A stretch of 12,178 nt of DNA from JAGTQI01 sp038868115. Lineage in GTDB: Archaea; Thermoproteota; Bathyarchaeia; Bathyarchaeales; Bathycorpusculaceae. Below are positions 6,746-12,178 of this stretch, piece by piece. The translations under genes and the position numbers were made by a program. The stretch spans positions 1-12,178 of the forward strand of contig JAWBXA010000028.1 of assembly GCA_038868115.1 (NCBI GenBank), given 5' to 3'. Position 1 is the first letter of the stretch; each line of letters begins with the position of its first letter. The notes under the pieces were generated by a model. It was not told the DNA's origin, made no database searches, and worked only from the letters and a program-made list of their open reading frames with translations.

Positions 6746-7485
6746 TACTCTTCAACCTCCTTAACGCTGACATATTTAGCTTTTAAGGCTTCCTTCTGCA
6801 AGGCGTAAATCTTCTTGCACCCTTCGATGGCAAGGTTGACGGCCTTCTCAAATTCCTCAGGTGTAAGGATTCCATCCATCTGAAGAAGTGTTATAACGCC
6901 CAAATTAGGCATGTAAGCCACAGGAACATCAGCAGAGCCAACTTTATCTTCAATATCCATCAAGTCCAAGACTATTGTGTCCTCAACTTTTCCAGCTGAA
7001 CATGCAACCACTAGGTCACGCATCGGTATGCCAGCATCCGCCAAAGCCAGCGACGCTGCCGTAATGCTTGTACATCTCGTACTTCCATCAGCCTGCAAAA
7101 CTTCAACAAAAATGTCCGTAGCTGTACGCGGGTAATATTCAACAAAAATAGCCGGTTCGATGGCTTCTCTAATAACCTTTGACAATTCAATCTCCCTTCT
7201 AGACGGTGCCGGTGACTTGCGTTCTTGAACAGAGAATGGGGCCATGTGGTAGCGACATCTCAAAACCATGCGATCGGGCAAAGCCATATGCTTTGGATGA
7301 AGCTCCTTCGGACCGTAAACTGCAGCTAAAATTTTGTTTTTCCCCTGTTCAACGTACGCTGAACCATCAGCGTTTGATAAAACACCAACCTGAATTTTTA
7401 TTGGTCTAAGCTCGACAGGTTTTCTTCCATCAAGCCTTAAACCCTTTTTATCAATTAATTTTTCAGTTTTTTGATTTTGACTCAT
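6745..7485 (-). CDS. rrp41: Exosome complex component Rrp41 (catalytic phosphorolytic RNase)
   Basis: Rrp41 provides the phosphorolytic active site of the archaeal exosome ring. In the 246-residue protein the RNase PH fold begins at GLRLDGR (15-21). RCRYHMAPFS at 76-85 lies in the RNA channel region, the phosphate-binding loop is DGSTRCTS at 133-140, and the catalytic aspartates are most likely Asp180 and Asp186 in EDKVGSAD, with the six-residue spacing also seen in polynucleotide phosphorylase. The start is the ATG at 7485, preceded by a near-perfect GAGGAGGT ribosome-binding site (minus strand, 7493-7500); a longer frame to 7515 would place this site inside the coding region. It follows the rrp4 stop by one base and overlaps rrp42 by one base. 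Confidence 0.96.
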   Translation of the reverse strand: MSQNQKTEKLIDKKGLRLDGRKPVELRPIKIQVGVLSNADGSAYVEQGKNKILAAVYGPKELHPKHMALPDRMVLRCRYHMAPFSVQERKSPAPSRREIELSKVIREAIEPAIFVEYYPRTATDIFVEVLQADGSTRCTSITAASLALADAGIPMRDLVVACSAGKVEDTIVLDLMDIEDKVGSADVPVAYMPNLGVITLLQMDGILTPEEFEKAVNLAIEGCKKIYALQKEALKAKYVSVKEVEE

Positions 7486-7486
7486 T

Positions 7487-8221
7487 TTAATTACCTCCTC
7501 TTCTCTCTTTTTCATTCCTAATCATCTGCAAAATCCGGTCTGTTAACCCGGTTGTGTGGGATTCCTCCTCGATCTTGCGGATTGCCATCATCGCCAACTC
7601 TTCGTCTTCTAAGCTTTTACCGGTGATTAGTATAATTCCGTTATGCCCCAATATTATGTGACAACCAGTCTCCTGTTTTATCATGGATATCATTGAACCC
7701 TTTTTCCCAATGACGCGTGGAATTTTCGTAGGCGTTATTTTCACTATTTGCCCGCGGGTTATTTTCCCAAGTCCAGGCTCATCCACGCTTAATTGTGGGT
7801 TATGGGTTCTATCGTAGGAGGCTATCTTAGCCACAACAAGATCTCCGACATCTAGCACTTCTGTTAAGTCATTTTTCTGCGGTTTGAATGGTCTGTTTAG
7901 CACATCGGAAGCCCTTAGAGTGGCAACGTATGGCGCGTTTATGTCAACTGTCCACCCGCTAAATCCAACTTCAACAACTGTTCCAATAACTGTGTCGCCC
8001 ACCTTTGGAACGTAGAAGGCTCTTAGGGCGACAACACTAACCTTTTTGTCTTCATATTCCACAAGCCCTATTCTTGCAGCGTAAATTCTGTTGCCCTCTT
8101 TATACGTGTTCTCTCCAGCTATATAGTCTCCTTCGGCGAGTAAGTCACCGGGAGTAGCAATTTGCCTCCTTTCAAAAAATGTCGGCATAAACACACACTC
8201 ACAATTTAAACCATAAACCAT
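7487..8221 (-). CDS. rrp4: Exosome complex RNA-binding subunit Rrp4
   Basis: Rrp4 forms part of the cap on the exosome ring and recruits RNA substrates. Counting from the ATG at 8221 (244 residues), the N-terminal domain contains IATPGDLLAEGDYIAG at 21-36. An S1 domain runs about 74-148 (VGDTVIGTVVEVGFSGWTVD), followed by a KH domain about 155-215 with the GxxG loop in IGKKGS (171-176). The start is uncertain. The ATG at 8221 lies 3 bp after the SBDS stop, but its first 11 residues, including two cysteines, look unlike the family. The ATG at 8188 gives MPTFFERRQIATPGD, closer to usual Rrp4 beginnings, and a 233-residue product. Neither has a clear ribosome-binding site. Confidence 0.95.
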   Translation of the reverse strand: MVYGLNCECVFMPTFFERRQIATPGDLLAEGDYIAGENTYKEGNRIYAARIGLVEYEDKKVSVVALRAFYVPKVGDTVIGTVVEVGFSGWTVDINAPYVATLRASDVLNRPFKPQKNDLTEVLDVGDLVVAKIASYDRTHNPQLSVDEPGLGKITRGQIVKITPTKIPRVIGKKGSMISMIKQETGCHIILGHNGIILITGKSLEDEELAMMAIRKIEEESHTTGLTDRILQMIRNEKERRGGN

Positions 8222-8224
8222 AAG

Positions 8225-8914
8225 TTAGGATATTACTTTCGCCTCGGCATTTCCCTTCGTTACTTCCCCAATTTTCTCGAGGAAGGGTCCGTAGAGGCCA
8301 GCGGGCATTTCGAGAATCCCGTGCCATGAACCGTCTGCTCGCCATTCCTCCCGTTTTATCACACCAAAGGCTTTCAGAATTCCATAGGCTCTCGCTGCAT
8401 ATTCAGCTGGTATGTGCACGCTGACCGAAACTTGTTCTATTTTTAGTGGTAAAATCTGCCTCAGCAGCTTTATCACTTCTCTTGCCTGCTCCTCTGTTGG
8501 CTTAAAAGGGTCTATTGAATAATGAATTTGCTCCATGGCTTGCTCGATTCGAAGTGGTGGATGAGGGAGATTTGTTCTAGGGTCTACACACTGCTTTGAT
8601 ATGAAGGCTATTATTTGCCTTCGTTTTTCCTCAATCATTTTTCTGCGCTGTTCCGTTGTAAGCTGCAATGTGCCCTTTTTTATGATTATGTCCGCCACTT
8701 TGAGGGGATCCGTTGTTCCAAAGGCTTTGCGTATGGCTTCTTCTGAAACTTTTGTGCCTTTGCTTGCATCTGAAAAAATTGTTTCTGCTGCTAGAACTTC
8801 GGTTATTGAGGATATTTTGCCAAGACGGTAGTCGAGCGCCTTATCTGGCTTTACAAGAACTTCGAAATGTTCATTATCTTTTGTAATACGCGCAATGGTA
8901 TATTTTTCACTCAT
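8225..8914 (-). CDS. Ribosome maturation protein SBDS
   Basis: SBDS family proteins act in late maturation of the large ribosomal subunit; in eukaryotes they release the anti-association factor eIF6 together with EFL1, and the archaeal protein is presumed to work in the same pathway. The 229-residue protein has the three expected regions: the N-terminal FYSH domain (about 1-85, with EHFEVLVKPD and FSDASKGTKVS), a helical middle domain containing HPPLRIEQAM near 118-127, and a C-terminal ferredoxin-like domain (about 160-225). I chose the ATG at 8914 with a GAGGGG stretch directly before it, 7 bp after the psmA stop. A TTG at 8938 would add eight residues and overlap psmA by 17 bp. Linkage to exosome genes is an established archaeal arrangement. 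Confidence 0.95.
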   Translation of the reverse strand: MSEKYTIARITKDNEHFEVLVKPDKALDYRLGKISSITEVLAAETIFSDASKGTKVSEEAIRKAFGTTDPLKVADIIIKKGTLQLTTEQRRKMIEEKRRQIIAFISKQCVDPRTNLPHPPLRIEQAMEQIHYSIDPFKPTEEQAREVIKLLRQILPLKIEQVSVSVHIPAEYAARAYGILKAFGVIKREEWRADGSWHGILEMPAGLYGPFLEKIGEVTKGNAEAKVIS

Positions 8915-8921
8915 CCCCTCT

Positions 8922-9877
8922 TCACTTGCCTGAAACAAACTTCTTTACATACGCTTCAACTTTCTCGTCGCTGAGCATCTCCATCTTCTTCGTCGCCGAC
9001 GGAATAATAGCAATCTTTATCCTTGGCGGAAGCTGTCTGGCCTCAAGAGCCTTAACTAAACATTTAACTGCCAGTTTTATGGCGTCTTCTAGGCTCATGT
9101 CTTCGCGGTATTCTTCCTTCAAAATATTCATTACGGTCTCTCTTCCTGCACCAACAGCTGTAGCCTTATGCCCCTTATAAGTTCCGCTGGGATGCGTTAT
9201 GAAAAGGCGATTTCCAGTTTTGTCAACTCCCCCAAATATTAGTGAAACGCCGAAGGGTCTTACTCCTGCATGCTGCGTATAAAGCTGTTGTATGTCGCAT
9301 ATGCGCTTAGTTACAACTTCGACGTCTATTGGTTCATCATAAGTTAACTTATTACTCTGTGCGTAAATCCNNNNNNNNNNNNNNNNNNNNNNNNNNNNNN
9401 NNNNNNNNNNNNNNNNNNNNNNNNNNNNNNNNNNNNNNNNNNNNNNNNNNNNNNNNNNNNNNNNNNNNGTGAAACGCCGAAGGGTCTTACTCCTGCATGC
9501 TGCGTATAAAGCTGTTGTATGTCGCATATGCGCTTAGTTACAACTTCGACGTCTATTGGTTCATCATAAGTTAACTTATTACTCTGTGCGTAAATCCGCG
9601 CCTGATCTATTAAAACCCTTGCATCAGAGCTCAAACCAACTATTGCTGCGCCGATATGCTCGTCAATCTTGAAAATCTTCCACGAAGAACCTGTTTCCTC
9701 AAGGGGTTCAACGGTTTCCTCAGCTCCCAAAACAACCCCTTCAAAACACTTTATCCCCAAAATTGTTGCCCCGCGGTTAACAAGTTCCATGGCATATTCA
9801 ACTTGGAAAAGCCTACCATCTGGTGAAAAGACAGTTATAGCACGGTCATATGCTCCTGGAGCGGCAAACACTGACAT
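8922..9877 (-). CDS. psmA: Proteasome alpha subunit, interrupted by an assembly gap and duplicated contig end
   Basis: The alpha subunit forms the outer rings of the archaeal 20S proteasome and gates substrate entry. The N-terminal part shows the family signature YDRAITVFSPDGRLFQVEYA at residues 10-29, followed by RGATILGIKC, and KIFKIDEHIGAAIVGLSSDA. The C-terminal part has HPSGTYKGHKATAVGAGRE and a helical end (AYVKKFVSGK). As given, the two halves read in different frames because 98 Ns and a second copy of a 129-bp segment lie between them. Removing one copy plus the Ns (227 bp) leaves 729 bp: exactly 242 codons and a stop, the normal length with every conserved block present once. The ATG at 9877 has a GAGGT site (9887-9891, minus strand). 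It is the first gene of the operon ending at pcc1. I regard it as intact in the organism. Confidence 0.95.
9242..9370. repeat. 129-bp direct repeat, copy 1 (left of gap)
   Basis: This segment is identical over all 129 bases to 9469-9597. It encodes part of the proteasome alpha subunit, from RIYAQSN to RPFGVS (the first and last codons are incomplete at the copy edges). It ends exactly where the N run begins, the pattern of a contig end that overlaps the next contig. Confidence 0.97.
9371..9468. other. Assembly gap, 98 Ns
   Basis: A run of 98 undetermined bases sits inside psmA between two identical 129-bp segments. Because the flanks overlap in content, the real distance is probably negative and no sequence is missing here. 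Confidence 0.98.
9469..9597. repeat. 129-bp direct repeat, copy 2 (right of gap)
   Basis: Identical to 9242-9370 and beginning exactly at the last N. Only one of the two copies is expected in the genome, because a single copy restores a standard proteasome alpha reading frame. Confidence 0.97.
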
Positions 9878-9925
9878 TTATCAACAACCTCACATTTCAC
9901 ATTAATTAAACACTTGCAGAACACT

Positions 9926-9933
9926 CATATAAC
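9926..9933 (-). promoter_or_regulatory. Candidate TATA box for the psmA-exosome operon
   Basis: On the minus strand this reads GTTATATG, about 50-55 bases before the psmA ATG at 9877. Initiation about 26 bases downstream would leave a leader of under 30 bases that keeps the GAGGT ribosome-binding site. Another A/T-rich stretch (TTTAATTA, near 9903-9910) lies too close to leave that site in the message. Confidence 0.4.
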
Positions 9934-9976
9934 AACTTAACTAAAAACCTTTTCTTTACCCCAGCACGTTCTCAGA

Positions 9977-9986
9977 CAGACGTCTG
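9977..9986. repeat. 10-bp perfect palindrome in the divergent psmA/rpoD intergenic region
   Basis: CAGACGTCTG is fully self-complementary and stands out as a G/C-richer island in an otherwise A/T-rich 247-bp region (9878-10124). It lies upstream of both candidate promoters. A regulator-binding site is possible, but a 10-bp palindrome could also occur by chance. Confidence 0.25.
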
Positions 9987-10075
9987 GCCTCAAAATTTAA
10001 CCTTAACATATAACGAAAAGAATCTACGGTTTAATCGCCAAGTTTATATTGTCCACTAATATTCTATTCAACGGC

Positions 10076-10090
10076 ACTATATAATATAGT
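10076..10090. promoter_or_regulatory. Palindromic TATA element, likely promoter of the rpoD operon
   Basis: ACTATAT-A-ATATAGT consists of perfect 7-base inverted arms around one base. It contains a good archaeal TATA box centred about 43 bases before the rpoD GTG. Initiation about 26 bases downstream would give a leader of about 18 bases that retains GGAG at 10110-10113. Its symmetry means it could in principle position transcription in either direction. A second TATA-like stretch (GTTTATAG, 10089-10096) adjoins it. Confidence 0.45.
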
Positions 10091-10124
10091 TTATAGTTAC
10101 ACTCTTAATGGAGCGTCTCGTTAA

Positions 10125-10949
10125 GTGGAAATAGAGGTGCTCGAAAAAGACGATAAAAACTTGCGCTTGCTAATAAAAGGAGTTGACACCCCGTTTATTA
10201 ACACTTTAAGAAGGAACATTATTGCTGAAGTTCCTTGTATGGCCATAGATGATGTTGTTATCATTGAGAATTCTTCTGTTTTTCATGATGAAATCATAGC
10301 CCATAGGCTTGGATTAATACCTTTAAAAACTGACCTCGACAGCTACAACCTTCCGGAAGAGTGTTCGTGCAAAAGCGAATTTGGATGCAACTTATGCAGG
10401 GTTGCGCTTACGTTGGATAGGGAGGCAACAGAAGGAACAATAACGGTTTATTCTGGCGAGCTTGTCTCAGAAAATCCAAACATAGTTCCTGTCAGCGACA
10501 AAATCCCAATAGTTAAGCTTGCAAAAGGGCAAAAGTTGAGGCTTGAAGCTTACGCAAGACTTGGAAAAGGGAAAAACCATGCTAAGTGGCAGTCGGTTTC
10601 GCTGTGCTCATACAAGTATCTGCCACAAATAAAAGTAAACAGCGAAAGTTGTGATGCTTGCGGGAAATGTGTAGAAATATGCCCAAGAAAAGTTTTGGCA
10701 AAACGTGAGGGAAAAATAGAAGTTCGTAACCTGTTGATTTGCACTTTATGCAGAGACTGCGTTGACGTTTGCCCAAAGCAACCGTCAGCAATAGAAGTCG
10801 ACTGGGAGAAGAACGCCTTCATATTCAACATCGAGTCAACAGGTGTTCTGCCGCCAGAAAGGATCATAATGGAAGCTGTAAAAATTTTGGATAAAGACCT
10901 CAAAGAGCTTGCAAAACAATTGAGGTGCGAGAGGCGTGAAGAAAGTTAA
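10125..10949 (+). CDS. rpoD: DNA-directed RNA polymerase subunit D (Rpo3) with ferredoxin-type cluster domain
   Basis: Subunit D is the archaeal counterpart of eukaryotic Rpb3 and bacterial alpha; with subunit L it forms the platform on which RNA polymerase assembles. The 274-residue protein has the dimerisation start FINTLRRNIIAEVPCMAIDD, then HRLGLIPL. A C-x-C-x5-C-x2-C cluster (Cys80, 82, 88, 91) resembles the Rpb3 zinc site. An inserted ferredoxin-like domain follows with two complete C-x2-C-x2-C-x3-C-P motifs (Cys176/179/182/186 and Cys206/209/212/216), predicting two [4Fe-4S] clusters; some archaea keep only one or none. The C-terminal ESTGVLPPERI segment is typical. The start is GTG with a weak GGAG site 11 bases upstream. 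It opens an operon with eL18, which overlaps its end by 14 bp. Confidence 0.96.
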   Translation: MEIEVLEKDDKNLRLLIKGVDTPFINTLRRNIIAEVPCMAIDDVVIIENSSVFHDEIIAHRLGLIPLKTDLDSYNLPEECSCKSEFGCNLCRVALTLDREATEGTITVYSGELVSENPNIVPVSDKIPIVKLAKGQKLRLEAYARLGKGKNHAKWQSVSLCSYKYLPQIKVNSESCDACGKCVEICPRKVLAKREGKIEVRNLLICTLCRDCVDVCPKQPSAIEVDWEKNAFIFNIESTGVLPPERIIMEAVKILDKDLKELAKQLRCERREES

Positions 10950-11298
10950 TGCTACAAACCTGGAGCTCATCAAGACTATTCGTTTCTTAAAAAAGCAGAG
11001 CAAGGAAAATAAGGCGAAAATTTGGAGAAGCATAGCTGAACTTTTATCAAAGTCCAGAAGAGAGCGCATAGCCGTAAACATCAGCCGACTGAACAGATAT
11101 ACGGAAAACAATGAAACTGTGGTTGTTCCCGGCAAAGTGTTGGGTGCAGGCGAAATAGACCATCCAATAACCGTTGCGGCCTTTGCCTTTTCACAGAAGG
11201 CTGAAGAAAAAATAAAGAGAGCACGAGGAAAATGCCTATCCATAGTCGAGCTTGTCAAAAAAAATCCGAAAGGTTCAAAGGTTAAGATAATAGGGTGA
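10936..11298 (+). CDS. rpl18e: Large subunit ribosomal protein eL18 (L18e)
   Basis: The 120-residue basic protein matches archaeal L18e, a component of the 50S subunit structurally related to bacterial uL15. It has the N-terminal TNLELIKTIRFLKKQSKENK helix, the LNRYTENNETVVVPGKVLGAG segment in the middle, and ITVAAFAFSQKAEEKI towards the end. The start is a GTG with a strong GAGGTG ribosome-binding site at 10922-10927, 8 bases upstream and inside the rpoD coding region. The 14-bp overlap with rpoD indicates coupled translation. The rpoD-eL18-uL13-uS9 order is a conserved archaeal cluster. Confidence 0.95.
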   Translation: MKKVNATNLELIKTIRFLKKQSKENKAKIWRSIAELLSKSRRERIAVNISRLNRYTENNETVVVPGKVLGAGEIDHPITVAAFAFSQKAEEKIKRARGKCLSIVELVKKNPKGSKVKIIG

Positions 11299-11304
11299 TA
11301 TAGA

Positions 11305-11742
11305 TTGCGGCTGGAGAGCGATTACAAAGTCATTAATGCCGACGGGCTTATTTTGGGAAGAATGGCAAGTATAATTGCCAAACGCCTACTAAAAGGCGAA
11401 AAAATAGCTGTTGTAAATGCGGAAAAAGCCATAATATCAGGTAAAAAGAAACTTAAAGTAAGAGAAGCAAAAGAGTTTCTCGAAGTTGGGCACCCTGGAA
11501 AAGGTCCTATTCATCCTAGGAGACCTGACAGAATCCTCAGAAGAACTGTAAGAGGGATGCTTCCATATAAGCAACCGAAGGGCAAGCAGGCCTACAAGAG
11601 GCTTAGGGTTTTCATAGGTGTTCCAGACGAACTTAAAAATCGGGAGATGGAAATTATAGAGGAGGCACAAGCCAAAAAGTTAACTTGTCCTTACCTCACA
11701 CTAGGTGAGCTTGCAAGGGAAATAGGTTGGAGTGAAGAATAA
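11305..11742 (+). CDS. rpl13: Large subunit ribosomal protein uL13 (L13)
   Basis: The 145-residue protein matches archaeal L13: ADGLILGRMASIIAKRLLKG at residues 12-31, AVVNAEKAIISGKK, GPIHPRRPDRILRRTVRGML around 67-86, and PYKQPKGKQAYKRLRVFIGVP. The family binds 23S rRNA early in large-subunit assembly. The start is a TTG with GGTGAT (11294-11299) five bases upstream. That site overlaps the eL18 stop codon, tying the two genes together. Its TAA is followed directly by the ATG of uS9. No alternative ATG near the N-terminus would retain the conserved first strand. Confidence 0.95.
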   Translation: MRLESDYKVINADGLILGRMASIIAKRLLKGEKIAVVNAEKAIISGKKKLKVREAKEFLEVGHPGKGPIHPRRPDRILRRTVRGMLPYKQPKGKQAYKRLRVFIGVPDELKNREMEIIEEAQAKKLTCPYLTLGELAREIGWSEE

Positions 11743-12153
11743 ATGCCAGCAAAAAAAGTTCTCGTAGTCAGTGGGAAAAGAAAAACAGCCATAGCACGCG
11801 CTGTCATCAAGCCCGGCATAGGAAGGATAAGAATCAACATGGTTCCGCTGGAGATTTATCAGCCTGAAGTTGCACGCCAAAAAATAATGGAACCACTGAT
11901 ACAAGCTGGCGACGAGATTTGGAAACAACTGGATATAGACATTAAGGTTTCGGGCGGAGGCTACATGGGGCAAGCCGAGGCTGCTAGAATGGCAATTGCA
12001 AATGCTCTATTAAAATGGACTAAAAGCACACAGCTGCGTACGACATTCATTGAATATGACAGAACAATGGTTGTTGGCGACCCCCGAAGGAAAGAGCCTA
12101 AGAAGTTTGGTGGTCCCGGTGCGAGGGCTAGGGATCAGAAGAGCTATAGATAA
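11743..12153 (+). CDS. rps9: Small subunit ribosomal protein uS9 (S9)
   Basis: The 136-residue protein has the S9 hallmarks: VSGKRKTAIARAVIKPGIGR at 9-28, VSGGGYMGQAEAARMAIANAL around 69-89, DRTMVVGDPRRKEPKKFGG, and the extended basic tail ending GARARDQKSYR, which reaches the P-site tRNA in the 30S subunit. The ATG immediately follows the uL13 stop without any spacer, implying coupled translation. Length and both ends are typical for archaea. Confidence 0.96.
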   Translation: MPAKKVLVVSGKRKTAIARAVIKPGIGRIRINMVPLEIYQPEVARQKIMEPLIQAGDEIWKQLDIDIKVSGGGYMGQAEAARMAIANALLKWTKSTQLRTTFIEYDRTMVVGDPRRKEPKKFGGPGARARDQKSYR

Positions 12154-12168
12154 CCTGGAGGTTGAGCG

Positions 12169-12178
12169 TTGATTATAC
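12169..12178 (+). CDS. rpoN: Start of RNA polymerase subunit N (Rpo10), cut by window end
   Basis: Only three codons and one base are present. They read TTG-ATT-ATA-C, that is Met-Ile-Ile and the first base of a codon that would be Pro in the family's usual MIIPVRC beginning. A strong GGAGGT ribosome-binding site (12157-12162) lies six bases before the TTG, and rpoN directly follows uS9 in many archaeal genomes. Subunit N is a small zinc protein that joins the D-L platform. The call rests on position, the ribosome-binding site and three residues. Confidence 0.75.

Noticed and set aside
7486..7515. Longer rrp41 start at 7515
   Set aside because: It would place the near-perfect GAGGAGGT ribosome-binding site inside the coding region and overlap rrp4; the ATG at 7485 is properly spaced from that site.
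8915..8938. Longer SBDS start (TTG at 8938)
   Set aside because: It overlaps psmA by 17 bp and adds residues not expected in the family; the ATG at 8914 gives the usual beginning.
9242..9597. The direct repeat as a mobile element, target-site duplication or CRISPR-like repeat
   Set aside because: Both copies are proteasome coding sequence, they abut the N run exactly, and no transposase or spacer pattern is present.
8922..9877. psmA as a pseudogene or as two overlapping genes
   Set aside because: The frame change is fully explained by the 129-bp duplicated contig end plus 98 Ns; one copy gives an intact 242-codon gene.
9878..10124. A small RNA or tRNA gene in the largest intergenic region
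   Set aside because: I saw no cloverleaf, no paired C and D boxes and no G/C-rich structured block; it reads as A/T-rich promoter sequence.
10550..11258. Minus-strand open frames opposite rpoD and eL18
   Set aside because: They lie antisense to conserved genes and have no family resemblance, promoter or ribosome-binding site.
1..12178. A defence system, integrated element or other novel gene cluster
   Set aside because: Nearly every gene belongs to a universal or well-known archaeal family in a conserved order, and there are no signs of foreign composition, integrases or attachment sites.

Overview
The window is archaeal and consists almost entirely of housekeeping genes. The evidence is an archaeal exosome (Rrp4/Rrp41/Rrp42), a proteasome alpha subunit, SBDS, a Brix-domain protein, the KEOPS subunit Pcc1, CTP-dependent riboflavin kinase, an ADP-forming acyl-CoA synthetase subunit, archaeal-type inositol-3-phosphate synthase, RNA polymerase subunit D with ferredoxin-type clusters, and ribosomal proteins eL43, eL18, uL13 and uS9. 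AGGAGGT/GGTGAT-type ribosome-binding sites and T/A-rich TATA-like boxes fit an archaeon. A TACK-group archaeon, perhaps Bathyarchaeia, is my best guess from the gene mix, but that placement is inference only.

Layout. Positions 1-2800 (+) carry the 3' end of thyX, a diverged CofE-family (F420-0:glutamate ligase-like) gene and the alpha subunit of an ADP-forming acyl-CoA synthetase. Positions 2809-3620 (-) carry ribK and an unrecognised 124-aa gene. Inositol-3-phosphate synthase (3743-4822, +) is divergent from that pair. Positions 4832-9877 (-) form one compact operon, read from right to left: psmA, SBDS, rrp4, rrp41, rrp42, eL43, Brix protein, pcc1. Gaps there are a few bases or overlaps. This is the classical archaeal exosome/proteasome superoperon, linking RNA degradation, ribosome maturation, protein degradation and tRNA t6A modification. 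Positions 10125-12178 (+) form a second informational operon, rpoD, eL18, uL13, uS9, and the first bases of rpoN. The two operons are head to head across a 247-bp promoter region.

The most notable item is an assembly defect in psmA. A run of 98 Ns (9371-9468) is flanked by a perfect 129-bp direct repeat (9242-9370 and 9469-9597). Collapsing the repeat and gap removes 227 bp and restores one uninterrupted 242-codon proteasome alpha gene. The apparent split or frameshift is therefore almost certainly a scaffolding artefact.

I found no mobile element, CRISPR array, tRNA or rRNA, and no convincing undescribed system. The points worth a second look are modest: the diverged CofE paralogue, the ribK-linked unknown gene, departures from common archaeal gene order (no rpoP, no rps13-rps4-rps11 before rpoD), and palindromes in the divergent promoter region.
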